Positions 26,431 to 36,074 are shown, counted from the stretch's first letter. The stretch is 49,014 nucleotides of DNA from Desulfomonilaceae bacterium (GCA_041662605.1 JBAZSD010000030.1:1-49014); one strand, 5' to 3'. The notes: generated by a model from the sequence alone, not told the origin. A program made the numbers and translations.

Positions 26431-26587
26431 TTCCGGAATCATATAGCGCAGGCGGCGCCTGAGGCTAAAAGGTAACCATTTTTAACTCTCAGATATCGTA
26501 CGGTGGTTGAAACGACAGTTTCTGCTTTATTGTGAATGACCGGGGAATTTAATAGCATGTTATGGCTCTATGTGCTACTTAAATTAC

Positions 26588-26616
26588 TTGACACCCCTTA
26601 AAAGAATCTGTTACAT
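26588..26616 (+). promoter_or_regulatory. Candidate promoter for the outer-membrane protein gene
   Basis: A perfect TTGACA (26588-26593) is followed after 17 nt by TTACAT, a modest -10. It lies about 90 bp before the ATG at 26708, in the 277-bp gap after znuB, which suggests the downstream genes can be transcribed separately. Confidence 0.4.
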
Positions 26617-26707
26617 CTAACTTAATTAGTCGCGTCTAAGTGTAGGATGCAAAGACAAGATCAGGAGCCCCTGCACGGAATCGAATAGAACTTCAGGAGT
26701 TTCTTTA

Positions 26708-28540
26708 ATGAAAGAAACCAGATTCTTTTTTCTAGTTATGTTTGTATCTTGCGTGTCAACGCTTGTTCAGCCGTCTGTCGCTTACCCCTGGAGCCTGGAT
26801 CTCACAGGAAATTTCTCATGGACTCACGAGTTCTACAACCAAACCGGCCACAATGGCTTCTTTGGCCCGTATGATGTGGACAATGGGCTTACACCAGAAG
26901 GTTTTAAAACGAAAGTGGCCAATCTGAACTTCTGGAATGGCGGTCAGTTCGACACGAATCTGGTCACAGGATCTTCTTCAGGGTGGTCCTATTTCAATGT
27001 CTCATTTGATCCAAGAATAATCATAAATTCGGCTTTAAAGATGCAGGCCCGTTTTCGACTGGGAACGTACGGGGACCCCTGGAACACCAACTATAATACC
27101 TTTGACGCCCCAGGAGTTAAGAACGCTTTCAGCGACGCCCAGTTTACATTATTCTGGCTCACCGCTGTTACTCCTGTTGGAACGCTAACGGTGGGAAAGA
27201 GGCCATGGAAGTTCGGCATGGGCCTGCAGTATGACGGAGAGGACGCGGCTACAACAGAATCCGTTGCCCTGGTAGTTCCGTATGGACCATTCGATATTGG
27301 TATAGGATATTATCCTTACACTTTCGTCGGGACGTCTAGTATTCCGCAATATGGTTTATCCTTTGACCCTTATGATATACCAGTTTACAGATACAATGAC
27401 GCTGTCTCCGCTCACAGGACCCAACAGCGTCAGTACTTCAGCAGAGCTGACGGAAGAGGATCGCTTTCGTCCGATTTCCTTGCTTTTCTAATTTATTCAA
27501 GCGGTCCGTTATCCGCGGGAATTGTCGGCTCGTACTCAGCATATCATATTGGACCTGAAGCCGTGCTCCTAAATGGAAATGTTTCGGAAGATAGTAACGA
27601 CGTTATCAATAGAAACGCATCTGTAGATTCCAATTTCTCACATGGCTCCATATATACAAAATACAACAACGGGCGCATTTTCGCTAACGCTGAGGCCGCA
27701 TGGCTTTACTGGACTGACAGATGGCGCTCGGCCCCAAATGCGAGAATTGCCCCGCCGCCCCCATTAGAAGAAAATCGTTGGCCAATGACCCAGCAGATCG
27801 AGCAGTGGAAATACGCAATAGAAGTGGGAGCAATCTCCGGTCCCGCAAAGTTGAGCCTTCTGAACGCCTGGTCTCCCGGCCTTGACCGAAGAAACGGAAC
27901 GCTAATTTGGAAACAGTCCGGAGCTTTCGGCGGGCACCCCAGTTATGATCGTCTCTTGGGCAATTTCGACGTCTTCAGACCTTATTGTACTCTTTTCTGT
28001 TACAATTATGGCTCAGGATTGAACGCTTACAACATGTCGTGGGATGGCTATCTTCGGGATGCAAGTGTACTCGCAGCTCGGCTAGACTATGCCGTCGCTA
28101 CCAACTTGAATATATACGGAACGTTCTTTTACGCGACTAGGACATCAAATGGCTATTCATGGGGTTGTATAGGGCCCAACCTGGAACCATTAGTGGATGA
28201 TGATACAGATTATAATCATAGGACTTTCAGGAATTTTCCAAATACTCGTGATGGGAATCTTGATTTCAATTTCAACCGCTATCCCACTTCACCGAACATT
28301 CCGGATACCTCTTTAGGTTACGAAATTAATGCGGGCTTCGACTGGAAGCTTCTGGAAGGCATGATTTTCAGTGTTGTCATGGGCTACTGGCAGCCTGGGA
28401 AGTGGTTCAATTATGCGTGCATAGACCGTTCTGTGCCTGGATGGCAAAGTGGGGCGATAGGCAACAATTTTGGGGTTCGACCGGACAGGGTAATCGACCC
28501 GATCTACGGTGGACAGATTACCCTATCGGCGTCCTTCTAA
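26708..28540 (+). CDS. Large outer-membrane beta-barrel protein
   Basis: A 610-residue protein with a signal peptide (cleavage near SVAYPW). The mature chain has many alternating, aromatic-rich strands and Asn/Gly/Tyr-rich loops, no internal hydrophobic helix, and ends in Phe (TLSASF), the outer-membrane barrel signature. VTPVGTLTVGKRPWKFGMGLQYD resembles a strand-turn-strand segment of porin-like barrels. Four or five cysteines cluster in the C-terminal half. The family is not recognised. Its position after znuABC suggests a role in metal passage across the outer membrane, but this is inference. Confidence 0.75.
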   Translation: MKETRFFFLVMFVSCVSTLVQPSVAYPWSLDLTGNFSWTHEFYNQTGHNGFFGPYDVDNGLTPEGFKTKVANLNFWNGGQFDTNLVTGSSSGWSYFNVSFDPRIIINSALKMQARFRLGTYGDPWNTNYNTFDAPGVKNAFSDAQFTLFWLTAVTPVGTLTVGKRPWKFGMGLQYDGEDAATTESVALVVPYGPFDIGIGYYPYTFVGTSSIPQYGLSFDPYDIPVYRYNDAVSAHRTQQRQYFSRADGRGSLSSDFLAFLIYSSGPLSAGIVGSYSAYHIGPEAVLLNGNVSEDSNDVINRNASVDSNFSHGSIYTKYNNGRIFANAEAAWLYWTDRWRSAPNARIAPPPPLEENRWPMTQQIEQWKYAIEVGAISGPAKLSLLNAWSPGLDRRNGTLIWKQSGAFGGHPSYDRLLGNFDVFRPYCTLFCYNYGSGLNAYNMSWDGYLRDASVLAARLDYAVATNLNIYGTFFYATRTSNGYSWGCIGPNLEPLVDDDTDYNHRTFRNFPNTRDGNLDFNFNRYPTSPNIPDTSLGYEINAGFDWKLLEGMIFSVVMGYWQPGKWFNYACIDRSVPGWQSGAIGNNFGVRPDRVIDPIYGGQITLSASF

Positions 28541-28585
28541 ATATTTGATCAAACAACTCTGTTCACGGAATTTGGGGATTTGAAA

Positions 28586-28924
28586 ATGAAATTATGGCTG
28601 ATTGTCACCAGGTTGTTTGTCACGTTGGTAGTTGTGGGGACCATTGCGTTGTCCGATATAAGCCCTTATAAGACAACGATTGCTGATGGTTTCTCACATA
28701 TTTCGGGGGCCTGTCCGCCGATTCAAGCGGCCCGGTTAGATTATGTCACTCAAGGGATTTTTGTTGATAAAGTTGAGACTGAAAACAATTTTATTAAATT
28801 AGTCTCCGCTACTGACGAAGAAGACAGGGGAGATGATGAAGCCGATTATGATAACGATGACAAGAAGGATGATAAGGGCGGCAGTGGATGGGACCGTATA
28901 TGGGATTCCAGCCAATTGGGCTGA
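28586..28924 (+). CDS. Small exported protein with acidic Asp-rich tail
   Basis: A protein of about 112 residues. The N-terminus (LIVTRLFVTLVVVGTIAL) is a signal peptide or membrane anchor. The C-terminal third is a low-complexity run of Asp, Glu, Lys and Gly (DEEDRGDDEADYDNDDKKDD), which could bind divalent cations. The start is the ATG at 28586, 6 nt after an in-frame TTG. It lies between the barrel protein and the DUF4198 gene on the same strand. I do not recognise the family. Confidence 0.55.
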   Translation: MKLWLIVTRLFVTLVVVGTIALSDISPYKTTIADGFSHISGACPPIQAARLDYVTQGIFVDKVETENNFIKLVSATDEEDRGDDEADYDNDDKKDDKGGSGWDRIWDSSQLG

Positions 28925-28967
28925 CAGCTCAAAGTTCGCTCTGAAGCCATTTTGGAGGAAGATAAAA

Positions 28968-29753
28968 TTGAAACACATTCAGAGCATATTTTTGTTGTTA
29001 GTCGCAACAATGTTGGTTTTTGCCGCAACAGCCTTTGCCCATTTTGCCATGATAATTCCCTCTAATGATGTGGTAACCAAGGACGACAGCAAGGATATCG
29101 GACTGCTTCTGCAGTTTACCCATCCTTTTGAAGGCGGTCCCCTGATGCAGATGGAAAAACCTCAGAAATTCGGCGTGGTGACAGGTGAAAAGGTGACCGA
29201 CCTGTTGGCTGCCTTGCGTGAAAAAAAGGTGGATGGCAGGTCAACCTGGGAGACCACGTTCAAGGTTACCAGACCGGCGGATTACATTTTTTTTCTGTTG
29301 CCCGCCCCTTACTGGGAACCCTCTGAGGACAAATACATAGTTCACGCTACGAAGGTTATTGTCGACGCTTTTGGCGCCGAAGAAGGGTGGGATAAACCTA
29401 TCGCTAAAAGCGCAGGTTTGCCCGCTGAAATAGTCCCGCTGTCCAGACCATACAGCCTCTACTCAGGAAATCTTTTCACAGGCCGTGTTTTCAGAGACGG
29501 AAAACCTGCTCCTCATGTCGACGTAGAAGTCGAGTGGTGGGCGAAGGGAGCCGCACAGGCGCCTACGGATTCTCATGTTAGACAGGTTGTCAAGACAGAC
29601 CCTAATGGAGTTTTCAACTTTGCCATGCCCAAAGCCGGTTGGTGGGGCTTTTCAGCGATAATGGAAGCGGATAAGCCTATCGAACGTGAAGGTAAGGACA
29701 AAAAGGTAGAAATTGGAGCGGTAATCTGGATCAAAGCTTACCCCATACAATAG
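28968..29753 (+). CDS. DUF4198 domain periplasmic protein
   Basis: A protein of about 261 residues. After a signal peptide (IFLLLVATMLVFAATAFA) the mature N-terminus AHFAMIIPSNDVV is the family hallmark with a potential metal-binding N-terminal His. The middle domain has FTHPFEGGPLMQM, and the C-terminal Ig-like domain has GNLFTGRVFRDGKPAPHVDVEVEW. DUF4198 proteins are often found next to nickel or cobalt transporters. The preferred start is the TTG at 28968 with GGAGG about 10 nt upstream; the open frame extends back to 28833 through the preceding gene. Its place after znuABC supports a metal-uptake role. Confidence 0.8.
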   Translation: MKHIQSIFLLLVATMLVFAATAFAHFAMIIPSNDVVTKDDSKDIGLLLQFTHPFEGGPLMQMEKPQKFGVVTGEKVTDLLAALREKKVDGRSTWETTFKVTRPADYIFFLLPAPYWEPSEDKYIVHATKVIVDAFGAEEGWDKPIAKSAGLPAEIVPLSRPYSLYSGNLFTGRVFRDGKPAPHVDVEVEWWAKGAAQAPTDSHVRQVVKTDPNGVFNFAMPKAGWWGFSAIMEADKPIEREGKDKKVEIGAVIWIKAYPIQ

Positions 29754-30084
29754 CAACCGTGATCTGAAAGCAAACCATTTGTTTGGAACAATCTCCGGCA
29801 ATATCTCTTTCAAGAAAATTTGTTTAGCGTCACACATCCTGGAATTGAGCGAATTTCATGATGGACACATTGTCTGCGCGTAAATTAATTTACGCATAAT
29901 TATTATAGGTTAACCGATATAGCTTCAAATATTTGATAAAAATTACTCTAACACGCCTTTAAACTGCCTTATTTCAGATTTTAAACGATTAAAGTTTGTA
30001 GACAGCGCTGTTGGGATTGAATATATTCCATCCCGCGCACATAGGGGTTATGTGAATTCTATTTGTTCCTTCCAGTGAACTAAA
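29754..30084. other. Intergenic region before the membrane hybrid kinase
   Basis: A 331-bp AT-rich gap. It contains the 18-bp perfect palindrome at 29878-29895 and AT-rich stretches that could hold promoters, but no good -35/-10 pair stood out. No small gene was recognised. Confidence 0.5.
29878..29895. promoter_or_regulatory. Perfect 18-bp palindrome, candidate operator
   Basis: GCGTAAATTAATTTACGC equals its own reverse complement. It lies 125 bp after the DUF4198 stop and 190 bp before the kinase start. There is no T-run, so it is not a terminator. The symmetry and length suit a dimeric repressor, but no regulator can be named. Confidence 0.4.
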
Positions 30085-33000
30085 ATGACGCAACATTTTA
30101 TAACAAGTCAAGTCGATTACGCATTTTTTGTTTCAGGCCTAGCGTTCATAATCCTGGCCGTGATTTGTGGGGTTTTGGCCCAGGCGGGAAGGGATAGACT
30201 TCCGTTCGTTTGGATGACTGTCTTTGCGGCGACACACGGCCTCAGCTCCTTATTGGAAACGCTGGCTCTGAGCGCCACTGACTTGTTCCTTTTCAAGGTC
30301 ATACGTCTCGCTCTAATGGCAGGATCTTATATCGCCCTGTTCGAGTTTGGCCGCCTGAGTCGTCTGATCCAGACAAAGAATAATGAAATCGGTCCATGGA
30401 TCTATTATCCCTTGATCTTTCTCTCCGCAATTGGCGCTCTGGAAGGTGTTAAGGGTGCGTTCGCCACGTGTGGGTATTTTCTGGGGATTTCCAGTTCCGT
30501 CCTTGCTTCAATGGTGTTGTGGCGGGAATCTAATGACAATTTATCAAAGGAAAGCAGGCAGTTAAAGATTGCAGCGGTTTCCATGTTAGTCTATGGCTTG
30601 GCCACCGGGTTGTTTCCTGCCGAATCGACTTTTTTCCCTGCTGCGTCACTCAACCAGGAATGGTTCTGGCGTACCTTCGGGTTTCCTGTTCAGTTGATCA
30701 GAGCCGCTTGCGCAGTGATCATGGCTGTGGGGATATGGCGCTTTTTCCTCCATCGTTGGGTTTCCACCCAGGACTTTTCTCTCGAACCAACCGAAACCTT
30801 AGGTGGGCGGTGGCTTGCGTTTTCATTGACATTGACGATTCTCGCCGGTTGGGGCGCTACAGGGTTGGTAGGCGCCAGGGCTGATCGAAATGAGCGGGAA
30901 AACCTTCTGGTTCAGGCCGGCATGGTAGCCGGCGGAGTCGCTTCAGATCAACTTGAGCGTCTGACTGGATCAGTCAGTGACCTGGACTCTTCGGATTACA
31001 AAGCTGTCCACGAACGATTTGAAATGATGAAAAAGGGTAATCCGCTTTGCCGTTTTCTTTATCTACTGGGATGGAAAGACGGATTGGTCGTTTTTCTTAT
31101 GGACTCTGAACCAATAGGCTCTAAAGATTTTTCCCCGCCGGGCTACGTTTACGATGACGCCCCGCCTGCAATAAAGAAAATATTTGAAACTGGAAAAGAG
31201 ATAACCGACGGGCCGTACACGGACAAATGGGGATCGTGGATAAGCGCTTTCGTCCCACTATCTGGTCCAAATACGGACGGCAAGGTTATGGCTGTCCTGG
31301 GAATAGATGTCAGCAGCTCTTTGTGGGCTAAGAGCATAGCTACAAGCAGACTCTTGCCGATATTGTTTACCTTGATTACGGTAATGCTTATCATCGGTTT
31401 TTTTGCGATTGAACTCAAGCATAAGGAATCTGAACTCGAAATTAGGGCCTCTGAGGCCAGATTAAGGATAGTGTTCAATTCGGCCCATGACGCTCTAATC
31501 ATTCAGGACGCCACAGGTAGGGTGATAAATTTCAACAGCATGATGCTCGATCTTTTTAACTATACCCCCGATCAAATAATGTCCACGACTATAGAGAGAG
31601 ATCTCCCTGGTCCTGCGAGCCCGCTCGACACTATGCCGGAGGTCTGGCGGAAAACCCTGGATGGCGAGAATCAGATAATTGAATGGGAGGCCAGGCGATC
31701 GGATGGATCGTTTTTTCACGCTGAAGTAATTTTAAAAAAGTTTGAGGATGGAGCGACCAACCTGGTACTCACAAGTATCCGCGATATCTCTGAGAGGAAG
31801 AGTTCTGAAGAAGCCTTACGAAAGGCAAACTCCGAAGTCGAGGAAACCAACCAAAGGCTTAGATCATCCATCAAGGAAGCCCAAAAGCTGACAGTTGAGG
31901 CGCAGGCGGCGAACATCGCCAAGAGTCAGTTCCTGGCCAACGTCAGCCACGAAATAAGAACCCCGCTGAACGGGGTAATAGGAATGACCGAACTATTGCT
32001 CGACACCAAGCTTGATGAAAAGCAGAAGGAATACTCCGATATCATCAAGATCGGTGGAGACTCTCTGTTGACTTTGATAAACGACATCCTCGATTTTTCC
32101 AAGATCGAAGCAGGAAAACTTGCTTTAGAAAACATAGATTTTGACCTAAGGGCCACACTGGAGGACATATCGGATCTGCTGGCCATGAGGGCCCAGGAAA
32201 AGGATCTGGAACTGGTCTGTCTGATCGATCCGGAAGTTCCTTCTTTTGTGATTGGGGATCCGGGAAGACTTCGGCAAATTCTAACAAACATAATTGGAAA
32301 CGCCATAAAGTTCACCCCGCATGGGGAAGTATCCGTTAACGTGTTCGTATTGGGCGAGTTGGAGAGTAAAACGATATTGAAATTTACCGTGACTGACACG
32401 GGTATCGGTATCCCCGCGGATAAGGTGGAGCAACTCTTCGATCCATTCACCCAGATTGACTCATCAGACACGAGACAGTATGGAGGAACAGGCCTGGGGC
32501 TTTCAATCTCAAAGAACCTGGTTGAGCTGATGGGAGGAGAGATTGGTGTGGAGAGTGGAATAGATAATGGTTCTATTTTCTGGTTCACTGCCGTCCTGGA
32601 ACAGCAGCCTTTCGCTCCCCCAAAACACGTAAGCCCGAGAGAGGAAATCTGTGGACGGAGAATTCTTGGGGTAGACGATAACGCTACCAATCGGAGACTC
32701 CTGGAAGCCTATCTGCAAACATGGGGTTGCGGTTTCGACCTGGTCGATGGCGGGCCGTCCGCGTTAATAAAGCTGCGCCACGCTTCTTTAACCGGTGATC
32801 CATACGAGATCGTCCTTCTGGATATGCAAATGCCGGGGATGGACGGGGAAACTCTTGGTGAAATTATCAAAGGGGACCCTGACCTGAGTGATCTGATATT
32901 GATCATGATGACGTCACTCAGCAGACGTGGTGATGCAAAGCGTCTGCAGGAGAAAGGTTTTGCGGGTTACCTCACCAAGCCGGTGCGGCAGGCGCAACTT

Positions 33001-33591
33001 TACGATTGTCTGGTGATGTCTCTTGGGCAGGCCTGTGGTCCAATTTCAGGAGAAAATAGACGGATCGTCACAAGGCATACAATAGCCGAGGCCAGGAGAA
33101 AGAGGCTTCGGGTTCTGGTGGTTGAAGACAATTATACAAATCAGAAACTGGCGTTGTCCGTCCTTGAAAAAATGGGCCACGACGCGCAGTGCGCCAATGA
33201 CGGAGGCCAAGCCCTGGACATACTGAAAAAGGAGAAGTTCGATATCGTTCTAATGGATGTTCAGATGCCGATAATGGATGGTTTACAGGCAACAAGGATT
33301 ATTCGTGAAAGTGTTGACGAGATTCTGGATCCTGATGCGCGCATAATAGCCATGACCGCCCACGCTATGAAAGGAGACAGAGAAAGATGTATAGAGGCTG
33401 GGATGAATGATTACATTTCCAAGCCGGTTCAAGCCAGAGACCTGGCCGAGATTCTCGAAAGATGGAGCGGTTCTAACGGTAATGGTAATGGCAAGAAAAA
33501 GAATCTAGCGCCCGATTCCCATCGTCCAAACGATCTGAATTCGATTTCATCTTCATACGGCATAACTGAAATGGCTCCGGATTCAGTTTAG
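30085..33591 (+). CDS. Membrane-bound hybrid histidine kinase with two receiver domains
   Basis: A 1168-residue protein. Residues 1-230 hold about seven membrane helices. Another helix at about 245 opens a periplasmic Cache-like sensor (about 270-415), closed by a helix near 425-445 (LPILFTLITVMLIIGFF). Then come a PAS domain (about 460-575), a coiled coil, the histidine box FLANVSHEIRTPLNGVIGM, an ATPase domain (DTGIGIPADK, GTGLGLSISKNLVELMGG) and two receiver domains with Asp in LLDMQMPGMDG and LMDVQMPIMDG. There is no HPt or output domain, so phosphate must pass to a separate partner. The ATG at 30085 has no strong Shine-Dalgarno. Confidence 0.9.
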   Translation: MTQHFITSQVDYAFFVSGLAFIILAVICGVLAQAGRDRLPFVWMTVFAATHGLSSLLETLALSATDLFLFKVIRLALMAGSYIALFEFGRLSRLIQTKNNEIGPWIYYPLIFLSAIGALEGVKGAFATCGYFLGISSSVLASMVLWRESNDNLSKESRQLKIAAVSMLVYGLATGLFPAESTFFPAASLNQEWFWRTFGFPVQLIRAACAVIMAVGIWRFFLHRWVSTQDFSLEPTETLGGRWLAFSLTLTILAGWGATGLVGARADRNERENLLVQAGMVAGGVASDQLERLTGSVSDLDSSDYKAVHERFEMMKKGNPLCRFLYLLGWKDGLVVFLMDSEPIGSKDFSPPGYVYDDAPPAIKKIFETGKEITDGPYTDKWGSWISAFVPLSGPNTDGKVMAVLGIDVSSSLWAKSIATSRLLPILFTLITVMLIIGFFAIELKHKESELEIRASEARLRIVFNSAHDALIIQDATGRVINFNSMMLDLFNYTPDQIMSTTIERDLPGPASPLDTMPEVWRKTLDGENQIIEWEARRSDGSFFHAEVILKKFEDGATNLVLTSIRDISERKSSEEALRKANSEVEETNQRLRSSIKEAQKLTVEAQAANIAKSQFLANVSHEIRTPLNGVIGMTELLLDTKLDEKQKEYSDIIKIGGDSLLTLINDILDFSKIEAGKLALENIDFDLRATLEDISDLLAMRAQEKDLELVCLIDPEVPSFVIGDPGRLRQILTNIIGNAIKFTPHGEVSVNVFVLGELESKTILKFTVTDTGIGIPADKVEQLFDPFTQIDSSDTRQYGGTGLGLSISKNLVELMGGEIGVESGIDNGSIFWFTAVLEQQPFAPPKHVSPREEICGRRILGVDDNATNRRLLEAYLQTWGCGFDLVDGGPSALIKLRHASLTGDPYEIVLLDMQMPGMDGETLGEIIKGDPDLSDLILIMMTSLSRRGDAKRLQEKGFAGYLTKPVRQAQLYDCLVMSLGQACGPISGENRRIVTRHTIAEARRKRLRVLVVEDNYTNQKLALSVLEKMGHDAQCANDGGQALDILKKEKFDIVLMDVQMPIMDGLQATRIIRESVDEILDPDARIIAMTAHAMKGDRERCIEAGMNDYISKPVQARDLAEILERWSGSNGNGNGKKKNLAPDSHRPNDLNSISSSYGITEMAPDSV

Positions 33592-33597
33592 AATGGA

Positions 33598-34209
33598 TTA
33601 ACCCATCTTGACCACAATGTCGCTGATAATGTTGGCCGCCTCATCCACCGTGTCGGCGCTTCTGTTAAAATGCCTGTAAATTTCGCGGTAACTAAGCATG
33701 AGCCTGACATTGTTCCCTGAAAAGAGTTGCTTGAGCGCATCCAGATAGGCGTCGTTCATTTCATTCTCTAATCGTTTCGCCCTTACAACGTATTCGACCG
33801 CGACATTGGGATTTTTTTTCAGGTGTTTGATAGCGTTTAAGAGTTCTTCAGCCCCTTTTAGCAATAATGCCGCCATCTTGAAAAGAAATTCATTACTTTG
33901 GACGTCAAAGACCTCCATTTCCTTGACAGCGTTGTATGCGTGGTCCAGGACGTCGTCAATGGCCCTTGAAAGCGTGAAAATGTCTTCACGGTCCATTGGT
34001 GTAATAAATGTCTGATTCAGCTCGTCAATGAGGATTCGACGAATATCGTCAGCTTCCTGTTCCAGTCTCAACAGCTCATCAGGCGGGCTGGCATTGTCCA
34101 GAAACCTTACAAGGGCCTGGCATCCCAAAACTGTTTTTTCACATTGAGACAGCAACAGCTCGTAAAAATCAGCTTCACGTTTTTTACCGAAGATTTTCCA
34201 CAATGCCAT
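33598..34209 (-). CDS. DUF47 (PhoU-like) phosphate transport accessory protein
   Basis: A 203-residue helical protein of the DUF47/PhoU-related family. It shows the duplicated helical pattern with FITPMDREDIFTLSRAIDDVLDHAYNA in the first half and LENEMNDAYLDALKQLF plus YRHFNRSADTVDEAANIISDIV in the second. These proteins usually pair with PiT transporters and are thought to modulate phosphate uptake. GAGGTG precedes the ATG, and it lies 8 bp after the PiT gene on the same strand. Confidence 0.92.
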   Translation of the reverse strand: MALWKIFGKKREADFYELLLSQCEKTVLGCQALVRFLDNASPPDELLRLEQEADDIRRILIDELNQTFITPMDREDIFTLSRAIDDVLDHAYNAVKEMEVFDVQSNEFLFKMAALLLKGAEELLNAIKHLKKNPNVAVEYVVRAKRLENEMNDAYLDALKQLFSGNNVRLMLSYREIYRHFNRSADTVDEAANIISDIVVKMG

Positions 34210-34217
34210 TCGTCACC

Positions 34218-35246
34218 TCAATTGGTGGAAGCGAAGAAATGGATTAAGAGCCGGCAGAATCCGGCTCCAATGAGCATGGAAACAGGAAAGGTAAGCATCC
34301 AGGCGTAGGCGATCTGAGTGGCGGCGGACCATCTGACTCCGCTAGCCCTGCGGGAAGCTCCTACCCCAAGCACGGACGACCCTACTACTTGCGTAGCGCT
34401 CACGGGTCCCCCGAAAACCGAGGCGCCAAGTATTATCACTGCGGATGACAATTGGGCCGCAAACGCGTGAACCGGTTCCATCTTGCAGATTCCTCTTCCT
34501 ACTGTTTTGACTATGCGCCACCCGCCGGCCAACAGGCCCAGAGCCAAGGCCGCTGCGCAACTGTAAAGAGCCCAATCCGGTATGGGCAAATCGCCTTCCA
34601 CCTGATGAGCGCTCGCGGAAAGGACTATAGCAATGACCCCCATGGATTTCTGGGCGTCGTTTGAACCATGGCCTGCGGCGAGGAGCGCCATTACCGGCCT
34701 TTGAAGAACAGCGAAAGAACGGCCGATTCGCCTGGGAGCGCCGGAGAACAGGCGCCTAATAACTGAAAAAAGGAAATAACCGAGAAAAACCCCAAGGATC
34801 GGTGACACCATGAGAGGGAGCAGAACACTGCGAATAACCTTATCGACCATAATCGACTGAACGCCTATACCGACGGCGCCTGCCCCCACTAACCCGCCAA
34901 TCAACGCATGGGAACCACTTGACGGCAGACCGAAATACCAGGTAGGCAACTTCCAGGACATGGCGCCGGCCATTGCGCTGGATACAACAATATATAGGAC
35001 GTGAGGTTGAATCTCCTCAACCATGTCAGGCCGAAGAACGCAGGAAGACATGGTCCTTGCCACAGCGGTCCCAAGTAATACCGGCCCGATGAACTCCGCG
35101 ATGGCGGCGTAAAATAGGGCTCTCCACGGGTTCATGGCCCGTGAACAGATTGTGGCGGCCACTACATTGCCGCCGTCATGAAATCCGTTTACGAAAGCGA
35201 AACATAGTGTGAGGGCTATGGCGATGTCGAAGAAAGGATCAGTCAA
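34218..35246 (-). CDS. PiT-family inorganic phosphate transporter
   Basis: A 342-residue membrane protein that imports phosphate with a cation. The two PiT signature repeats are visible: FAFVNGFHDGGNVVAATI near the N-terminus and LLAAGHGSNDAQKSMGVIAI in the middle, the latter in the usual GxxDxxKxxG-type context, along with GLPSSGSHALIGGLVGA. About ten hydrophobic segments are present. The start is a TTG with GAGG 6 nt upstream. It probably forms an operon with the DUF47 gene. Confidence 0.93.
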   Translation of the reverse strand: MTDPFFDIAIALTLCFAFVNGFHDGGNVVAATICSRAMNPWRALFYAAIAEFIGPVLLGTAVARTMSSCVLRPDMVEEIQPHVLYIVVSSAMAGAMSWKLPTWYFGLPSSGSHALIGGLVGAGAVGIGVQSIMVDKVIRSVLLPLMVSPILGVFLGYFLFSVIRRLFSGAPRRIGRSFAVLQRPVMALLAAGHGSNDAQKSMGVIAIVLSASAHQVEGDLPIPDWALYSCAAALALGLLAGGWRIVKTVGRGICKMEPVHAFAAQLSSAVIILGASVFGGPVSATQVVGSSVLGVGASRRASGVRWSAATQIAYAWMLTFPVSMLIGAGFCRLLIHFFASTN

Positions 35247-35598
35247 GATAACCTCAAGCGTGGCTTAGAGGGAGATGATAGTAGACAATCATTATGGTTC
35301 AGGTCAACAAATTGATCTAATCGCTGCGCAAGAACGAGTTTGCATTCGGCTCTGTTTATGAACTATTTAGATTAATGCATTAACCGCGCCAACATTTCTA
35401 TGGAAATTCAAACAGGATTTATTGATTCAATTACGGGAAAATACGTTCAATTTGATGGAGCGTAGGCAGGATATATTGTTAGTGGTGTAAAGTTTACCTA
35501 AACATAATGTCAGCCATGTTTACAATTCCGATCGTTGTCGACTCTCCTCTGGAATAAGAATTCTAAACGCAGTTGTTCCACAACCAGCTTGAACCTGT
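35247..35598. other. Intergenic region between PiT and ModE-type genes
   Basis: A 352-bp gap between two minus-strand genes. Apart from the PiT promoter at 35278-35307 I see no gene, repeat or clear terminator for the ModE-type gene. The middle (35340-35520) is AT-rich. Confidence 0.5.
35278..35307 (-). promoter_or_regulatory. Candidate sigma-70 promoter for the phosphate transporter operon
   Basis: On the minus strand TTGACC (35302-35307) and TACTAT (35278-35283) are spaced by 18 nt, about 31 nt before the TTG start. I did not find a clear Pho box. Confidence 0.45.
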
Positions 35599-35991
35599 CT
35601 ATTGTAAGTTTTCCTCTTCAGTCTGGAGATTTGAATCCACTTGGTTATTAATCTTGGCGTCGCAATCAGAAGCGAAGAGTTGGTGGAATTTGCTCTTGGC
35701 CGATCGAGAGCAACTCCTGAAGAGACAAATATATTTTGAGAGTAGATTTTCTCCGTTTTTCGTAAGTTTGGATCCGCTGGGTCCAGTTTCTACCAGCTTA
35801 TATCCACATTGCTTTTCGGCCTCTCTAATTTTGGCCCAAACATTACGATATGGCTGGTCAAGTTCACGAGCCGCGGCGCTAATGGAGCCCAACCTGCGAA
35901 TTGCGAGCAGAATTTTGACCTTGCCCATTCCAATTACAGGTTTTCCCTCGTCGTTTTCGAGCCAAATCTTGTAGCGAAGTCTGAAATCCAT
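35599..35991 (-). CDS. ModE-type winged-helix regulator lacking molybdate-binding domains
   Basis: A 130-residue protein matching the N-terminal DNA-binding domain of ModE: KVKILLAIRRLGSISAAARELDQPYRNVWAKIREAEKQCGYKLVE (about residues 24-68), followed by a wing and a basic helix. Full ModE (about 260 residues) has two C-terminal Mop domains that bind molybdate; these are absent. It sits directly after the fdhAB terminator and in the same neighbourhood as modABC, so it probably controls molybdenum or formate dehydrogenase genes. How it would sense molybdate without Mop domains is unclear. Confidence 0.8.
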   Translation of the reverse strand: MDFRLRYKIWLENDEGKPVIGMGKVKILLAIRRLGSISAAARELDQPYRNVWAKIREAEKQCGYKLVETGPSGSKLTKNGENLLSKYICLFRSCSRSAKSKFHQLFASDCDAKINNQVDSNLQTEEENLQ

Positions 35992-36074
35992 TCAGAACCA
36001 ACCGATTTATTAGAATCACATCTTCAAAGAACGGGTCACATTGAAAAAAGACCGAGATTAAATCTGATTCGGTG

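Noticed and set aside
26450..26480. Terminator after znuB
   Set aside because: CAGGC-GGC-GCCTG can form a hairpin but is followed by mixed sequence rather than a T-run.
28833..28967. N-terminal extension of the DUF4198 gene to the ATG at 28833
   Set aside because: The extension overlaps the small acidic protein gene and would bury the signal peptide. The TTG at 28968 with an upstream GGAGG gives a normal exported protein.
31926..32690. A 254-codon minus-strand ORF
   Set aside because: It is antisense to the kinase domain of the large hybrid histidine kinase and has no features of its own.
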